From positions 62,001-126,000 of the forward strand of contig JBAJFG010000095.1 in assembly GCA_037903475.1 (NCBI GenBank): DNA of 64,000 nucleotides. Direction: 5' to 3'. The notes under the pieces were generated by a model. It was not told where the DNA came from. It did not search any database and was given only the letters and a program-made list of their open reading frames with translations. The stretch is from Ancylostoma caninum. Lineage: Eukaryota; Nematoda; Chromadorea; Rhabditida; Ancylostomatidae. Below are positions 12,501 through 24,500 of this stretch, one piece after another (position 1 is the first letter of the stretch; each line of letters begins with the position of its first letter). The position numbers and the translations under genes are program-made.

Positions 12501-13930
12501 TGTGGTACCAACAGCTGCGTTAACAAAAAAGAATAAAACAAATATGAGCAGAGAAAAGTCCATATAGTGGGATGTAGAAACTTCACGTTTTTTTTCCAAT
12601 GTTCGAGTCTGAAGGGACCACAATGACCCACTAGATTAATTCTGACGACAAATGACCTCAAGTTCTATTCCTTCCAAATCTTTGGGTAATCATTGTCACC
12701 ACAGACCAGCTAATCCTAATCATTTCGTGATCGCATCCCAGGCTGGTTACCTCTAGCTACACCACCACATCCATACCTCCGGACACGCCTGCTCCTAATC
12801 TATGCCCTGGATAGCCCTTCTGGAGAGATGTTCCCAGCAGATCCTTATCTGCTAACAACACACTTCACAACTCGCCATATCCCACAGGCTCGACCCCTGC
12901 TGCTCCAATGGTTCCTTATCCATTGGGAAGGTGCGAAACCATATTCGGGCAACGTTGGGTTGTGAGGTCACCACCCCGTAGATCCGAAATCTCATTGAGG
13001 TCGTACGGATTTTCACATTCAAGATCACTATCGGATTTCTTAAGATCGCCCGCCAGACCGGCGGTACTCGCGCAACAATAGAAATACACTAGAAAAACAC
13101 GTTGCGCAATCACTTTACAAGTGTTTCTTTGTCCGTATTGCGCGGGCTAACAAATTGCGCTGCCCTTTAGGTCACGACATCTGACACTAGCCTCGCGCAG
13201 CTCTTCCCACAGCTCTTGACAATCTGTCACAAGCAGTTTCCACACAAACAATGGTTTAATTACTCGGATTTCTGTACTACAGACACGACGACATATGGCT
13301 CAAGTACCACACCGATCCTATTCAGCCCACCCATATGGCCCTCGGATGAAAAACGCTAGTGGTCCGCGGCGGGGCCTAAGAAGTTCTTCGCATCGGCAAG
13401 TAATTGCCACATTGCGTGAGCCTACACCTCTTGAATATTGCAATACTAGGTGGAAAAGCTTCGCAGCTTTGCCACTTATGGGAAAGAACAGTTCGCTGGG
13501 AGCCGAAGCAGAAAATAGGAGTATGAATAGGCCGAGAAGCCGTAGCAGCCAGGAAAAAAGACCTCAGACATTACTTTCAGGATTCATGAAAGTTCCCTAA
13601 AAGGTAGTCTACTACCTGCCGTTTCAAAGTGGACCAGTTCTGCTCATAAAATGGGTCTTCTTTGCCAGTGCGATTTGTTACAGTCAGCTATAATAGGTAA
13701 AGGCAAACGTAGCGAGAAATCCCATATTTTGCTCGAAAAGCCCCACCAATTTGGATAACGGAGAGCCTAGAACTTTTCCGAGAACACCCGTGAATCCCAC
13801 CACAGGCCTTAGTCCCTCAAAGTCCAGGATACGTGCTTATGGGCTTGAATGGGGATGTCGGTAGAATCAGTGACCTGAGTAATAACAAAATAAACTTTAA
13901 AGTATCTGTTTTACCACCCTAACATCCTTT
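9575..13930. other. No recognisable gene
   Basis: A C run (9 C) lies near 9820. Moderately GC-rich patches at 10.07-10.2, 10.8-11.0 and 11.18-11.4 kb hold donor-like sites (cgcccgtgagtgc near 11318) but no identifiable protein. On the minus strand, 13154 to 12916 is open and reads as a hydrophobic lead (VFLVYFYCCASTAGLAG) followed by an acidic stretch with two Cys. It resembles a signal-peptide exon but lacks an in-frame ATG, so it is left unassigned. Confidence 0.25.
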
Positions 13931-14012
13931 TTCTGGGTAAAATCTAGGCAGCATTACTATAGTTACCCAGGGTACGCCTGCCAAAGATGATGTTACCGAG
14001 GGATAAATTTGG
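13931..14012. repeat. Palindromic TTACCCTGGGTAA repeat, copy 6 (fragment)
   Basis: It carries ctgggtaaaatctaggcagc, then gttacccagggta and gttaccgagggataaatttg. Only the core motifs remain, and the outer arms cannot be aligned confidently. Confidence 0.4.
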
Positions 14013-14258
14013 GGATCTTCAAACGCGTCTACGGACCTTTACCACCCACACGCGTTGCACTGAGCCGTTTTTCCTTTTTGGATCTGGAAAAAAACGGTCA
14101 AATATGATTTTAAAGGTGCCCGATCTTAGCGTGGTATCCTATAAATAATATTAAGTCAAAGCTGACCTGTTCTTCTTAAAAAAGACCAAGAACAGTGGTT
14201 TTCCAAAATTTGCCCTACAGGAGTTTTGACGCGCATAGGTGGTAAGCGTCCGATAGTC

Positions 14259-14305
14259 ATCCACATGTTTACCCTGGGTAATTCGTAATTCGATGATATA
14301 GAAGG
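14259..14305. repeat. Palindromic TTACCCTGGGTAA repeat, half copy
   Basis: It reads catccacatgtttaccctgg, then gtaattcgtaattcgatgat. This matches the right arm of the family without a recognisable left arm nearby. Confidence 0.45.
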
Positions 14306-17300
14306 GCTGCCCAGAGCCAGAACCACTTCTTTGGATTATTTACTATGTCCTCAGATATGACAACACAGATAAAATGAGGAAAACCGCCCGTTCTAACAAC
14401 AGTGATCTCGAAACCGTAACAGAGTCGCTTTCTTCCACATTGTCTGCCCTCCACTTTACGTTTTCAACTGACGTACCCACTAATCGACCGCAGCAAATGA
14501 GGGAAAGAGGACCAATACTGAAAAAAAACCTTCATAACAGTTCCTCCCCTTAATCTACGCAAAATGACACTCTCCCGACCACAACGTTCATACAGCTTAC
14601 CAACTTGTCAGCGCTGTAGAACCAGTTCCTACTCGCAGCAGCACGTTACGAACATTACAAACGTTCTCATCGGCCGTAAAACATCACACCCGTGTGCCGC
14701 AGCCGATCTCGTCAAAACACATCCCTATTCCGTGTACGCTTCGAAGTACTCGGCAGAAAAGTCAGAGTCTCCAGGGTCTTTGTCCACTATACTCAATTAG
14801 ATGAGGTGGCTAGCCAGCAGCAGCTGCTATTAGCATTTTGATTCCATTCCAAGCGTTCGCAACAAAATCCCCCATTCATTTCCCGGAGATGAGAGGTTGG
14901 AAGGCGCGTGCAATTTGAGGATGGAACGCTAATTGCGTTTTTCCTGGCCTGATCTCTGCGCTTGCGTACGAGCACATTGCCTATGAGGGCTCATCCAGCT
15001 CCAGAGTGACATTTGCTCGCTCCCAAGCCTCTCGCACTGAGATCGCCGCGTCCCAGTGAGAGTTCATTACAATGGCCCCCGTGAGAGCCAGCGTCACACA
15101 GAAGACAAAGGCGCTGCCCTCTCGGTAAGGTTGATGAGAATGACTGCAAAGGGCTTGGGAGAAGACGGCCGGCCTGCCGGCACGGCTGGGATAATTTTGG
15201 CACGGGGATAATCCGAGGCCACTCACTGGCTATCGGATTTCAAGGAGCATTCCGTTGATTCACGTGGGAATCTGGAGGAGTTCTGGGAGATTGGCGACAA
15301 AAACATGTCGCTATATTTTCCCGGGATCCTTCAGGGTACTGTTCCTTGCCTAGGATAAATTGTCACGAAAAATGGCCATGTCAGATGTATTCGGAAACCC
15401 TTGAGAGCTATAGGTCCCGCAAAGAAGTGCAAAAGTGTACGGCAAGTTCACTGGTGTGTCTTACTGCCAGCATGACTCGATGTCCTTCAGACAAAGAACA
15501 TCTGCTCACAAAAACCTTGTGAAAGAACGTCTTTCGAACAATCTAGAAGGAAAAACCGGACAAGTACTTCTCTTACAGCTACCGTACGGTACCGTAATAA
15601 AAATATGCACATGTTAATTAAACCAATTCACATTCGACGCGAGAGGTAAGCACCATTCCGGCATTAACCACGCCAGACCCAAGGTGTACAGAACCGTAAG
15701 GCCTGGAAAATTGTTTGGAAAAATTGCTGAAGTACAGAAACTCGCAGAAGTGACAGTAGAACCAGCCGTTTTCTCTTATTAGTGCTCTAAGTGGATTAAT
15801 GTAACCTAATACTTCTCGAATACACACCACTTTTAGGCTAGACGCCTGCACTTTGGCGAGTCCTGGCCATAATTCGGTACAGTGGCCAGCTTCGAGTCAA
15901 CCCTCAAAAAACGACGTGACTGGTATGTTGCCTAGCATAGGTGCCAAAAACATGTTGCGCGACGGATATTCCTGTTCTGGTATGTTCGATATCCAGAATG
16001 GACAAAACGCTGGCGACTAGTGCATCGGAACGGGATATACTCTTGAAAGAAATGTGGGGATCCGCCATCCACACCACATTTCTGGGTTCCCCTGTAGGTT
16101 TCACTGGAAAACAGCCACACCCTCACACAGCGTTCCTATAGAATTCCAAACAATAGGGTTATGAGAACCCGCGGCGCCAAAATCCGCTCTGCTCGACCGT
16201 CAATTCCGCCCCGTATTGCGCGACGTGCAAACACGAACTTGGCACTATGCACCCTCCCCCCCCCCACCCCGCCCGCCACTGCTGGCTTCTGTACTTCCTC
16301 GTTGACCCTGGCGGCTTCAGCAGTAACCCTGAACAGCTCCCGTTGACGAGCCGTGGACAAGATATGGTGTTGAGAGCAGTTGTGGAGATGTCGTTCTGCG
16401 ATAGACGACAACGATCAGAGTTGTAGATACGAGTTGCGCCCGATTACAGCCAGATTAGACGAGTAGGCGCCGGCGCCAACAAGGCCTTTACGAGCCGAAA
16501 ATTATCTCGAACACAGTCGTTGGACACACGAGTAGCCGCACCGCACAGCTACCGCTTTAATTGCTGGGAAAAAAGCGCCGCCGACGACGAGACAAACTAC
16601 AGCTGGATATTAGACACGACAACGCGTCAGCGAACACTATAATCCGGATAAAAACTAAGCACTTTGCAGCAAGGGTTGTAAATTCATGGATTGCTAAGAG
16701 ACCAAGCAGAAAGTGCGATATGAGTGGAACTATTTGCACGCCAATATGAGCTACAGATCCAGTGGAGCATATGTGAAAATAAAATGTTAAAAGTTAGAAA
16801 TTTCCACGAAAAGAGAAAACATTGGTTCACCAGTTGAAGCAGTCTACTTTCTGCGTAACAATGTTTCAAGACAAATCATTTTCCACTAAAGAGTAGGGAC
16901 ATAAACTAGAAAAAACGTTAGGCGGAACTTGTAATAACTGCTAACTGTCAATTGAAACGACTCATGAATCCACTAATAGACTACGAAACGAAATGCGCAA
17001 CAGAAAAAAAAAACTTGTTCACTGTCTTGCAGACACTTCTGCAAAAAAATACACCTAAAGTCAAAGAAAGAAAACGAAAGGGAATGTTGCAGAACGAATA
17101 GGATAGCCAGTTTCAAAGACGATGATAGCTGGGTATTTGTGCGCAAAATTGCAATCCCAACGCTAAACAGCAAGCAATTGGGTTTCGTTTTGCTGCTGTC
17201 GCAATACAACGTGTTCTTACGTGTTCTTTTTTTCTCTAATTTCTCTTTAACTCTCGTTTCTTGTGAAATGAACTACAGACTGAGGAAAAATTGAGTTCAA

Positions 17301-19699
17301 AACAGAAAGTTGTAATTTTACAGCTTAAGGATTCCAACGAAAGGTGCTAGTGAAATCGTCGCATTGAAAAGATGGGAGCCAAAGCAAAATGGCTGAAAAT
17401 GAAGAAAAATCATGAAGATAACAGGGGTAACGGAGCTAAAGCTGGTGAAAAAAGCACGTTTGGAGAGAGGGAAACTGTAAACATGGTTGATTTCAGGAGA
17501 GGGGGAGGGGGAGGAAAGTTAGAGAGATATTAGAGGAAGAAAGAACAGAGAAATATGTTGTATTCGAAGAGACAGACGAGAAAAAAGAAAATGCGCTCAA
17601 GTACATAAGGCGTTATGCAACATTAATTATTCGACTTTCATGGCCAAAATCTTCAAAAAAAAAATTTGGTGAGACTTTGAATAGGGGGACGGGCTTATTC
17701 GAGATGCTGAACACAAACATCGCATCCATTTTGTAGCGTAACCCCATTTTTGTAGATCTACAGTGGGGAATACAGGTTTAAGGTTTAAGCCTTCCTGCAA
17801 AAAATTTAATGGTGTGAAAACACTTTTGAAATTCAAAAGAAATTCTGCAAATGAGAGAATGAGAAAAATTTAGTGAGAACGATTCAAAAGCCGCTAAACA
17901 CCGAGCACGATTCCTTGAGAGAAAAAAAGCAAGGTTAAGCAAGCTGCTCCGCGAAAGCAGAAACATCTTAATGTTTGATGACGCTACTTAAAAACACATT
18001 TGAAATGTTATAAAGCGTACAAACAGACACAAAGCAAATACTTGTGATTGTTTTGGATAGCGCCAAGGAGAAAAAGAGACCTCAAATGTGAATACCTAGC
18101 AGAGAAATTCGCTGTGGTAACAAAAACCATTCGTAACTGGACATACGTCCACATAAATCTGCCTACAAAGGAGTTGAAAATAGAAATCAAGCGAAAAACT
18201 ACAGCCGGAGCAACTATAAACCTGTCCATCTGACGGAAATCCCACCTAAATCAACAATTATGGCGAGATTTACCGAAAAACGCAGAAATTCTAGCACGCC
18301 GTGCAAAGAACGTGCTGTGCGAAAAGTAAACTGCGTGCTTTGTCAGGATTAGGGGTGAATCTAAACAATTTCCACCATAAACGCTTGCTCGATTGAACAT
18401 AAGAAGCCGTAGCCCTCAATTTTACCCCAGGAGAAGCCTCTAAATCCAGGAGGAACCTGTCCTCAGCCATTAGTAAATGACAGCTTAAGCCAACAATTAC
18501 CTTATTATCCGGTAAAATTGCCGGTCACCAGGGGAAATTCTCGCGGCATATGGACAAATATGATAATCGCAGGGAGAGGAAATGATGTCAGAGAAATTAC
18601 ACCGTTCGAAATAATGAAAAAAAAAAAACAGCAAGAAAACACTCAAAAACCTCATTGGAAGTGAAGTTATGACCTACAGACACTGGACACCGAACAAGAC
18701 AACAACTTACGAACTGTGATTTCTACCACAACATAGGAAATGAGCGTCGAAAATTTAAAAAAAAGTGAGTCACTTACTTGAGTTAACAACCTGTTTCGGT
18801 CGCAAATTGAGAATAGCGGCAGAATTATACCGCACTAATAGACAGAACAGTGAGATTGTAAGCAGGCGCATCGTCGTCTCAAATACACCAGTGCCGACGT
18901 AAATCCGGATGTTATTAGTACCGCATTAGTAATAATAATAGTGATTATTATCTGAAATTAATTCGGAAATAATGCAGATAACGTAGGATGAAGAAGAGAT
19001 CAGACGAAGATCGACAAATAAGGTAAAACGGTGCAGATACGGATATTTGAAAGATTTTAAAGGATGACCCCGTGACGTACTGGGACCACAAAATAAATAA
19101 CAAGTAACGATCGATCGACAGGTTGCTAAAACTTATCTGATGAAACTTTACGAGGTCGTACAAAGTAAACACCGCGAACGAACGAACGAGAACGACGCGG
19201 AAACCTTGAAAATCGAGACCCTACCTATCCGAATATCGATTGTACGATGGAATCAGGGAGATCAGCAGTGAAATCAATACTGATTCGGATGCCAATCGAT
19301 GATCGAATCATTGGCATCGCTGCAGTGTGTATGTGCTGGACCGCACAGTGCACATCGCGATAGAAGGGGGCGGGGTGACGGCCATAGGCGGTCCTGGCCA
19401 CCGGTCAACGCCGACGAGAGAGCACGCGAATCGAGGAGGTGGCCAGAGAAAGCAGTAAAAAACGCCGGAGACCACAAGATGCAAGTGAGAGCATATGAAT
19501 AATTGCGCTGGTGATGGCTAGTGATCGTCAGCGATGACACCTTCGAAATTGTGCAGCTTCTACGGTGGCCCGAAAAAAAAAGAGGAAAAAGGAGGTAGCA
19601 TAAACGCTTGGCTACGGCCCAAGAAATGTAATAATCCATTTCACACAGAATAAGAGGTAAAGAGGAATTGGAGAAAAAGGAAAAAAATATATGAAACGT
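14306..19699. other. No recognisable gene; GC-rich patches and purine tracts
   Basis: Patches at 14990-15230 and 16150-16560 are GC-rich and open in several frames on both strands, but give no recognisable peptide. A C-rich tract with runs of ten or more C lies at 16252-16277. A purine tract (ggagagggggagggggagg) is at 17496-17514. The rest is AT-rich and featureless. Confidence 0.3.
16252..16277 (-). other. Guanine-run tract on the minus strand (G-quadruplex potential)
   Basis: The plus strand has four successive C runs of three or more (ccctcccc..., ccacccc, gccc), so the minus strand has G runs separated by one-base loops. This satisfies the usual G-quadruplex pattern. Any function is inference. 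Confidence 0.4.
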
Positions 19700-19800
19700 G
19701 TGTTACCCAAGGTAAACGTGTCAACATCCCCAAATTTACTCATCGTCCACATGGGCGGCAACATGTGTACCTAGGTAATCCAAATGATGCATCCAGTCTC
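19700..19800. repeat. Palindromic TTACCCTGGGTAA repeat, copy 7
   Basis: The left arm is gtgttacccaaggtaaacgt, then gtcaacatccccaaattt. The right arm is catgtgtacctaggtaatcc, then aaatgatgcatccagtc. It has the same centre wording (ccccaaattta) as the 7.5-kb copy, which confirms common descent. Confidence 0.6.
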
Positions 19801-21537
19801 TAAACACTCATGGTTTCGAAAATTGACCGCGAAAGCTTTGCCATCAACAGAAAAACTGCGCCTTAATCGAATGTAATAAGAGAAAACACGATACACTTCT
19901 AGAAAACCACGTTCAGTTTGTACAATAACAAAAAAAACCGTGCAGTAATTGCCGGCTTTTTTTTGTTCAAAAGTGTCTACGCAGCCAAATTAGAATGCTT
20001 TCTTATTTGCACAGTATTATCTACTATAAAAATGTATTCAGAAGCACAGATATCGTGAGAGAAAATTTTTAAAAAAATGGTCAGGATAATTTTTAATCAA
20101 ACGGGCCTCCGAAATAGCAGTGCGACTTTTGGGGTGAATTTGCTGCAGATGTTCTTGGCGTATCGCTCGAAACTTACCATGTTGTATTTTAAAAAATCCA
20201 AAAGAAGACTGAAAATTAAGGAAGGGAGCAGAATTTCATTTAATATCAAGCAAACAGGCTTCAGAGTTTTCTCCCCTTCTGCAAGCAACCTTCAGAGTCT
20301 AATGCTTTTTCCTCTACTTCTTTTTCTTTTTTTCTGCTCGTTGAGGCGATTATGTTTGCTGTCCTATATTATTTTCACTAAATTTGCTAAGTCAATGTAG
20401 TTGTCGTATGGCAAATAAATGAATAAATAAATGAGGCAACATTATTGGTGTCAGCAAAAACTGCGATAATGTTGTCCAACTATCGCAAATTGAAGCAGGA
20501 AGTATAACCAATTATTTATTCGCTTTTCTGCTTGCATTAGACCGTGCATAACTTTTAAACATGGCGGATACGAGAATGACGAACTTATTGAAAAACATTC
20601 AGATTTCTCTTTATTTACTCTTTCATCTAGCCTAGAAAAACGCATAACAGATGTTCGACTTACTATGAAAACGACATAGGAAGTTCTGGGACGAAGTGTA
20701 GACGCAGAACCAGTGCTTTAATCCTTGCGTCACTTCAATCTTAGCAATACTTGACATGGGGTAAACTTACAGCAACCAACCCGGCAGTAGTTACCTCTTC
20801 TACCATTTAAAAAAATTTCACCGCGTTCAATGCGCGAGATATGACTACTTTCTACCACGTTCAATGAGTAAAATTTTTGAAGTCGACAGTATATACATAT
20901 GTAAGTTAGACAGCTTCTGCGCCGTCCTTGCGGCTGTGAAGGTAATGTGAATAGAGCACGTTGCAGACGATAAAGTCTTCACGACCTCTGCGTACTGAAT
21001 ATGTCTAAGGAAAGCAAAGAAATGAAGTGAAATGTATTACTGGACGGATGCAAAAACGTCGTGAAGTCGCTGCCTTGACCATTTATGTGTACAGGAAAAA
21101 AGAGAAGGAAACGACCAAGTCGTCGTCCATAAAATAATTACGAATAATATTGGATCTAAAGTACATGATTTCTAGGTTTTTCGACTTCTAGTACAATACT
21201 ACGGGAAGTGAGAACAAATCTTTGCTACTTGAACCAACTTCATCTCTTCGCAGAAAATTTACCACATACACTGTAGGGAGAGATGCTTAAAGAATGTACT
21301 TTTCGGATAATATCAAAAAAAAATTAGAGTAGTCCTATACAGCCAGCTGTAGATTATGGTAGACTTTTTGTTCTCATATTTGTATTCGTTTTTTTTCTCT
21401 GAATGTTGTTGTTATTTCATTTCTTGGATCGTTGCTGTACATGTGCGTTAAATGAAATAAAAACGCTTCTAAAATAATAGTTGTGTCAGATAGGTGGAGA
21501 AATTTCTAACTAATTTTCGTTAAGCACACTTCATGGT

Positions 21538-21567
21538 CATAAATAAATAAATAAACAAATAAATAAC
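21538..21567. repeat. (TAAA)n simple repeat
   Basis: This is a run of TAAA/AAAC/AAAT tetranucleotides. Similar tails are found at 20.41, 27.5, 31.70 and 33.96 kb. Non-LTR retroposons often end in such tails, but no upstream retroposon body was recognised. Confidence 0.7.
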
Positions 21568-24500
21568 CGTGCAGCCGTAGCATTTTAGTCTATGAAGCCT
21601 AAAAATTCAAATATTCCTGCTTTAGTACAGGTTTAATTAGTGCTCAGGAGAATCCATGCGGTCGGGATCGTGCTCTAGAGAGCAGACAAGTGACGTTGGA
21701 TGCACCAGGACCCTATCGTGTCCAGGGCCTCTACCCGGGTCTTCCTCTAGCACTGTTGCAGCTGCGCCCCTCTACTGCCCCAGCAAAAAAGTAACTTCTT
21801 CTGGGCTTCTAGCCTGCCTCCGTCACCCTTCACCAGATGACGTCAGTTGATATCGATCGGTAGGTCAACAACACACCTAAGCGTCTTCTGTGGCGATGAT
21901 CTGCTGCAAAACAAGACGACGCTGAGGATGTTTACCTAACATGGGTGCGTCAAGAGATTAGACGATACACACACGGCTGGTCAGCGGTCAGTACCACAGT
22001 GACGCGTCCGTGTGTTTTTCATGCGGGAACCACCCACGAGGGCGATTTGATCTGCGTTTGCTCGATAATATCGATAAAATCGACCAGCTGTAGATCAAAT
22101 CATCATCATGGGTGGCTGTAGATCAAATCAACAGCGCCGTTCCTATCATCCGCGTATCGGTGAGAACATCATGAAAACAGCGCCGATATCGTCGCCTATT
22201 GATGATTATTATCTTAATTGGTTCCATACTGGTTAGCCATACAATGGTAAGATAGCACGAAGAGACTGTGCACGTGGCGGAGAGAGCAGATGACAGAGAT
22301 AAGGAAAACTAGCCATTGAAGGTCATTGTGTTAATGTTGCAATGCGGTTCTTACGGCACAGGGTCTCCTACAGAGGTTATCAAGGTGACCCACTAAGGCG
22401 GTAAAAAAGACTCCGCAAGGAGGTGCCAGGTTGCTTGTGTAATCCTGCATCTGTATGGGGTTTTCTGTAGCGGAGATTAGCCCTGAAACAGGTAAATCGT
22501 TCCATTAAAAGATCAGCAAAAAAAATCTGCTGCAGAACCTGTACAAATCTAATTACATTTAGGACCAGCTTAATTTTCTCAGGAATTTCGTGATAGCTGC
22601 ATGAGAAATCCAACAAAGGAGGCGCGAACGGGAGTTAACCCCGCGGAATGAAATGAAAACCTGGCTTGAGCCTTTGCCAAGAAAAGATAATATATGCACA
22701 TTTTCACCCTAGGGAGCAGGGAAGAAGAATACAAAAATGCGAGGTAGTGAGAACCCCTATGATCGGAACCCTTGATCCCCAAGATAACTTTTAGGCACGC
22801 TATTAACTCGACCGCTCCGTCACCTGCATAAGAATCCAGGAAGTCCTATAGCAGCCAGGTGAAAATTTTAAGGGCCCAAGGACAGCAACGATCTACATTC
22901 TATTTTGTAGCACCTTGTAAGGCAACGTTTCAAACCAGCCTTGGTAAGTATAGCAGAACACTTTATGACCAATAATTGTGAATAAATACAACATTAATGG
23001 ATGAGAATGAATACAGAGAGAGAAAATTAGCGAAAGACAGTATAAAAACAAATGTAAGAACCTAGAGAACCATAAAAGCCTTCCAAAAAAAAAAGAACTC
23101 ACAATTTCTATTAAGTCACCGCTCTGTTGTTCCAGAAGGCAAGAAGATAAGATAACCAGCTGAACTACTGTAGAAGATAAGCAGGTAAGCTACTGTAGCG
23201 TCCATTTTCTCCCATTAAAGAGCTCATAAATGTCAGTTCACCAATTTCCTTGAGAATCTCGTCTGCTCCATTAGAAAACCCTTCAAACATTTCCAATCAA
23301 GGGATGTTCCGAGGAAATTAAGAAGCTGCAAAATTCGAATTTTAATAGTTCGTGTAACCTGTTTCGAAGTCAAACTGTAATCACGTATATTCCCAGGTGT
23401 AGATATGAGCTAATTTTTAAAGAGTCTTGGTGCAAAATTAATCTTGAAGAGAAGAAAAGTAGCCAATCCAAGCATGATGAGGAGGTTGGCCGCATATGAA
23501 CTTTCAACCCTTCAATTAATCGGATACTCTACCCAAAAATGGAAAGATTTTGCGTTCAGATTCTGGACTTTAAAACAACCCCACTCTAAGACCCCTTCCA
23601 TGTCAGTTGCCCCCAGAATACAGCTCATTTTTCGGAATAACTGCTTGCACTTGCTTGAATAGCGACGTTTTACAACCGTTATCAATGTCAACGAGGAACG
23701 GTGAACGTTCGACCGTTCGATCGGCGCGGAACTGCCCGCATCCGGATCGCATTTGTCGTCGCTGCAGCCAGCAGCAGCTCTACTTTTTGCGATTATTAGT
23801 TTCCAAAACGAAAAAGTTAACAGATATGTCGCTGTTCGATCTGTGGCCCTTTCTCTACAGGTGCTGGCAGAGTTTCAGGGACGTGCTAAAAAGGATAGGG
23901 TTCTTCCAGAGCAGAAAAAAACGTCATGAAAAAGCAGAGTAGGCCTCAAGGTGCGGTGAACCCTACAAAAAAGGCGAAAGAAAGGGTGGGACCCTCGAAA
24001 AGGGGCCAAATAAATTGTTTCCTTGCCTAACTCCCTCCTTAAATCGGAAGCAAATTATTTTTGTAATTATCTACAGCACTGAAATTCAGTTTTTTAAAGT
24101 TTCCTGAATCTGTTGAAGTAGTGTGTGTATGTGCGCGAATTCCGACAACTGCTAGTTTTCCCGAAAAATAAATCAACAACAAAGACCTAGTATTAACCCC
24201 AACAGGGCCACTATTACTCCTTCAAGACGAGTACCATAACCCTGCTGACCGCATCTATTTCGGGCGGCAAGACCAAGACCTTCGCGCATCAAATTAGTCC
24301 TGGAAGGCTAGCAACGGAAACATATGCCAGCTGTAAGCCATTCAAAATTCCGGAAACAGCCCATAATCCCCGAAATGACCTCATTTTTCAGGTAAGCTAG
24401 AATTTTGGCGTCATGATCCACGAAAATTCTGCGAGGTAAAGTGAGATGCTGAACGTTAAGGTAAATGTCAATCGGCTGCTTCTGATAGCTCAGTATCCGG

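Noticed and set aside
13253..13274. ggtttaattactcggatttc resembles the nematode spliced leader SL1 start (GGTTTAATTAC)
   Set aside because: Only the first 11 bases match, no GT donor follows, and there is no Sm site or 5S cluster. It is probably chance.
13911..13930. ttttaccaccctaacatcc resembles the mariner inverted repeat end
   Set aside because: It is a short match without a partner end, TA pair or internal mariner sequence.
21610..21795. Proline/leucine-rich terminal exon candidate on plus
   Set aside because: It is an open frame with a plausible acceptor (gtgctcag), but has no start, no family and two competing frames.
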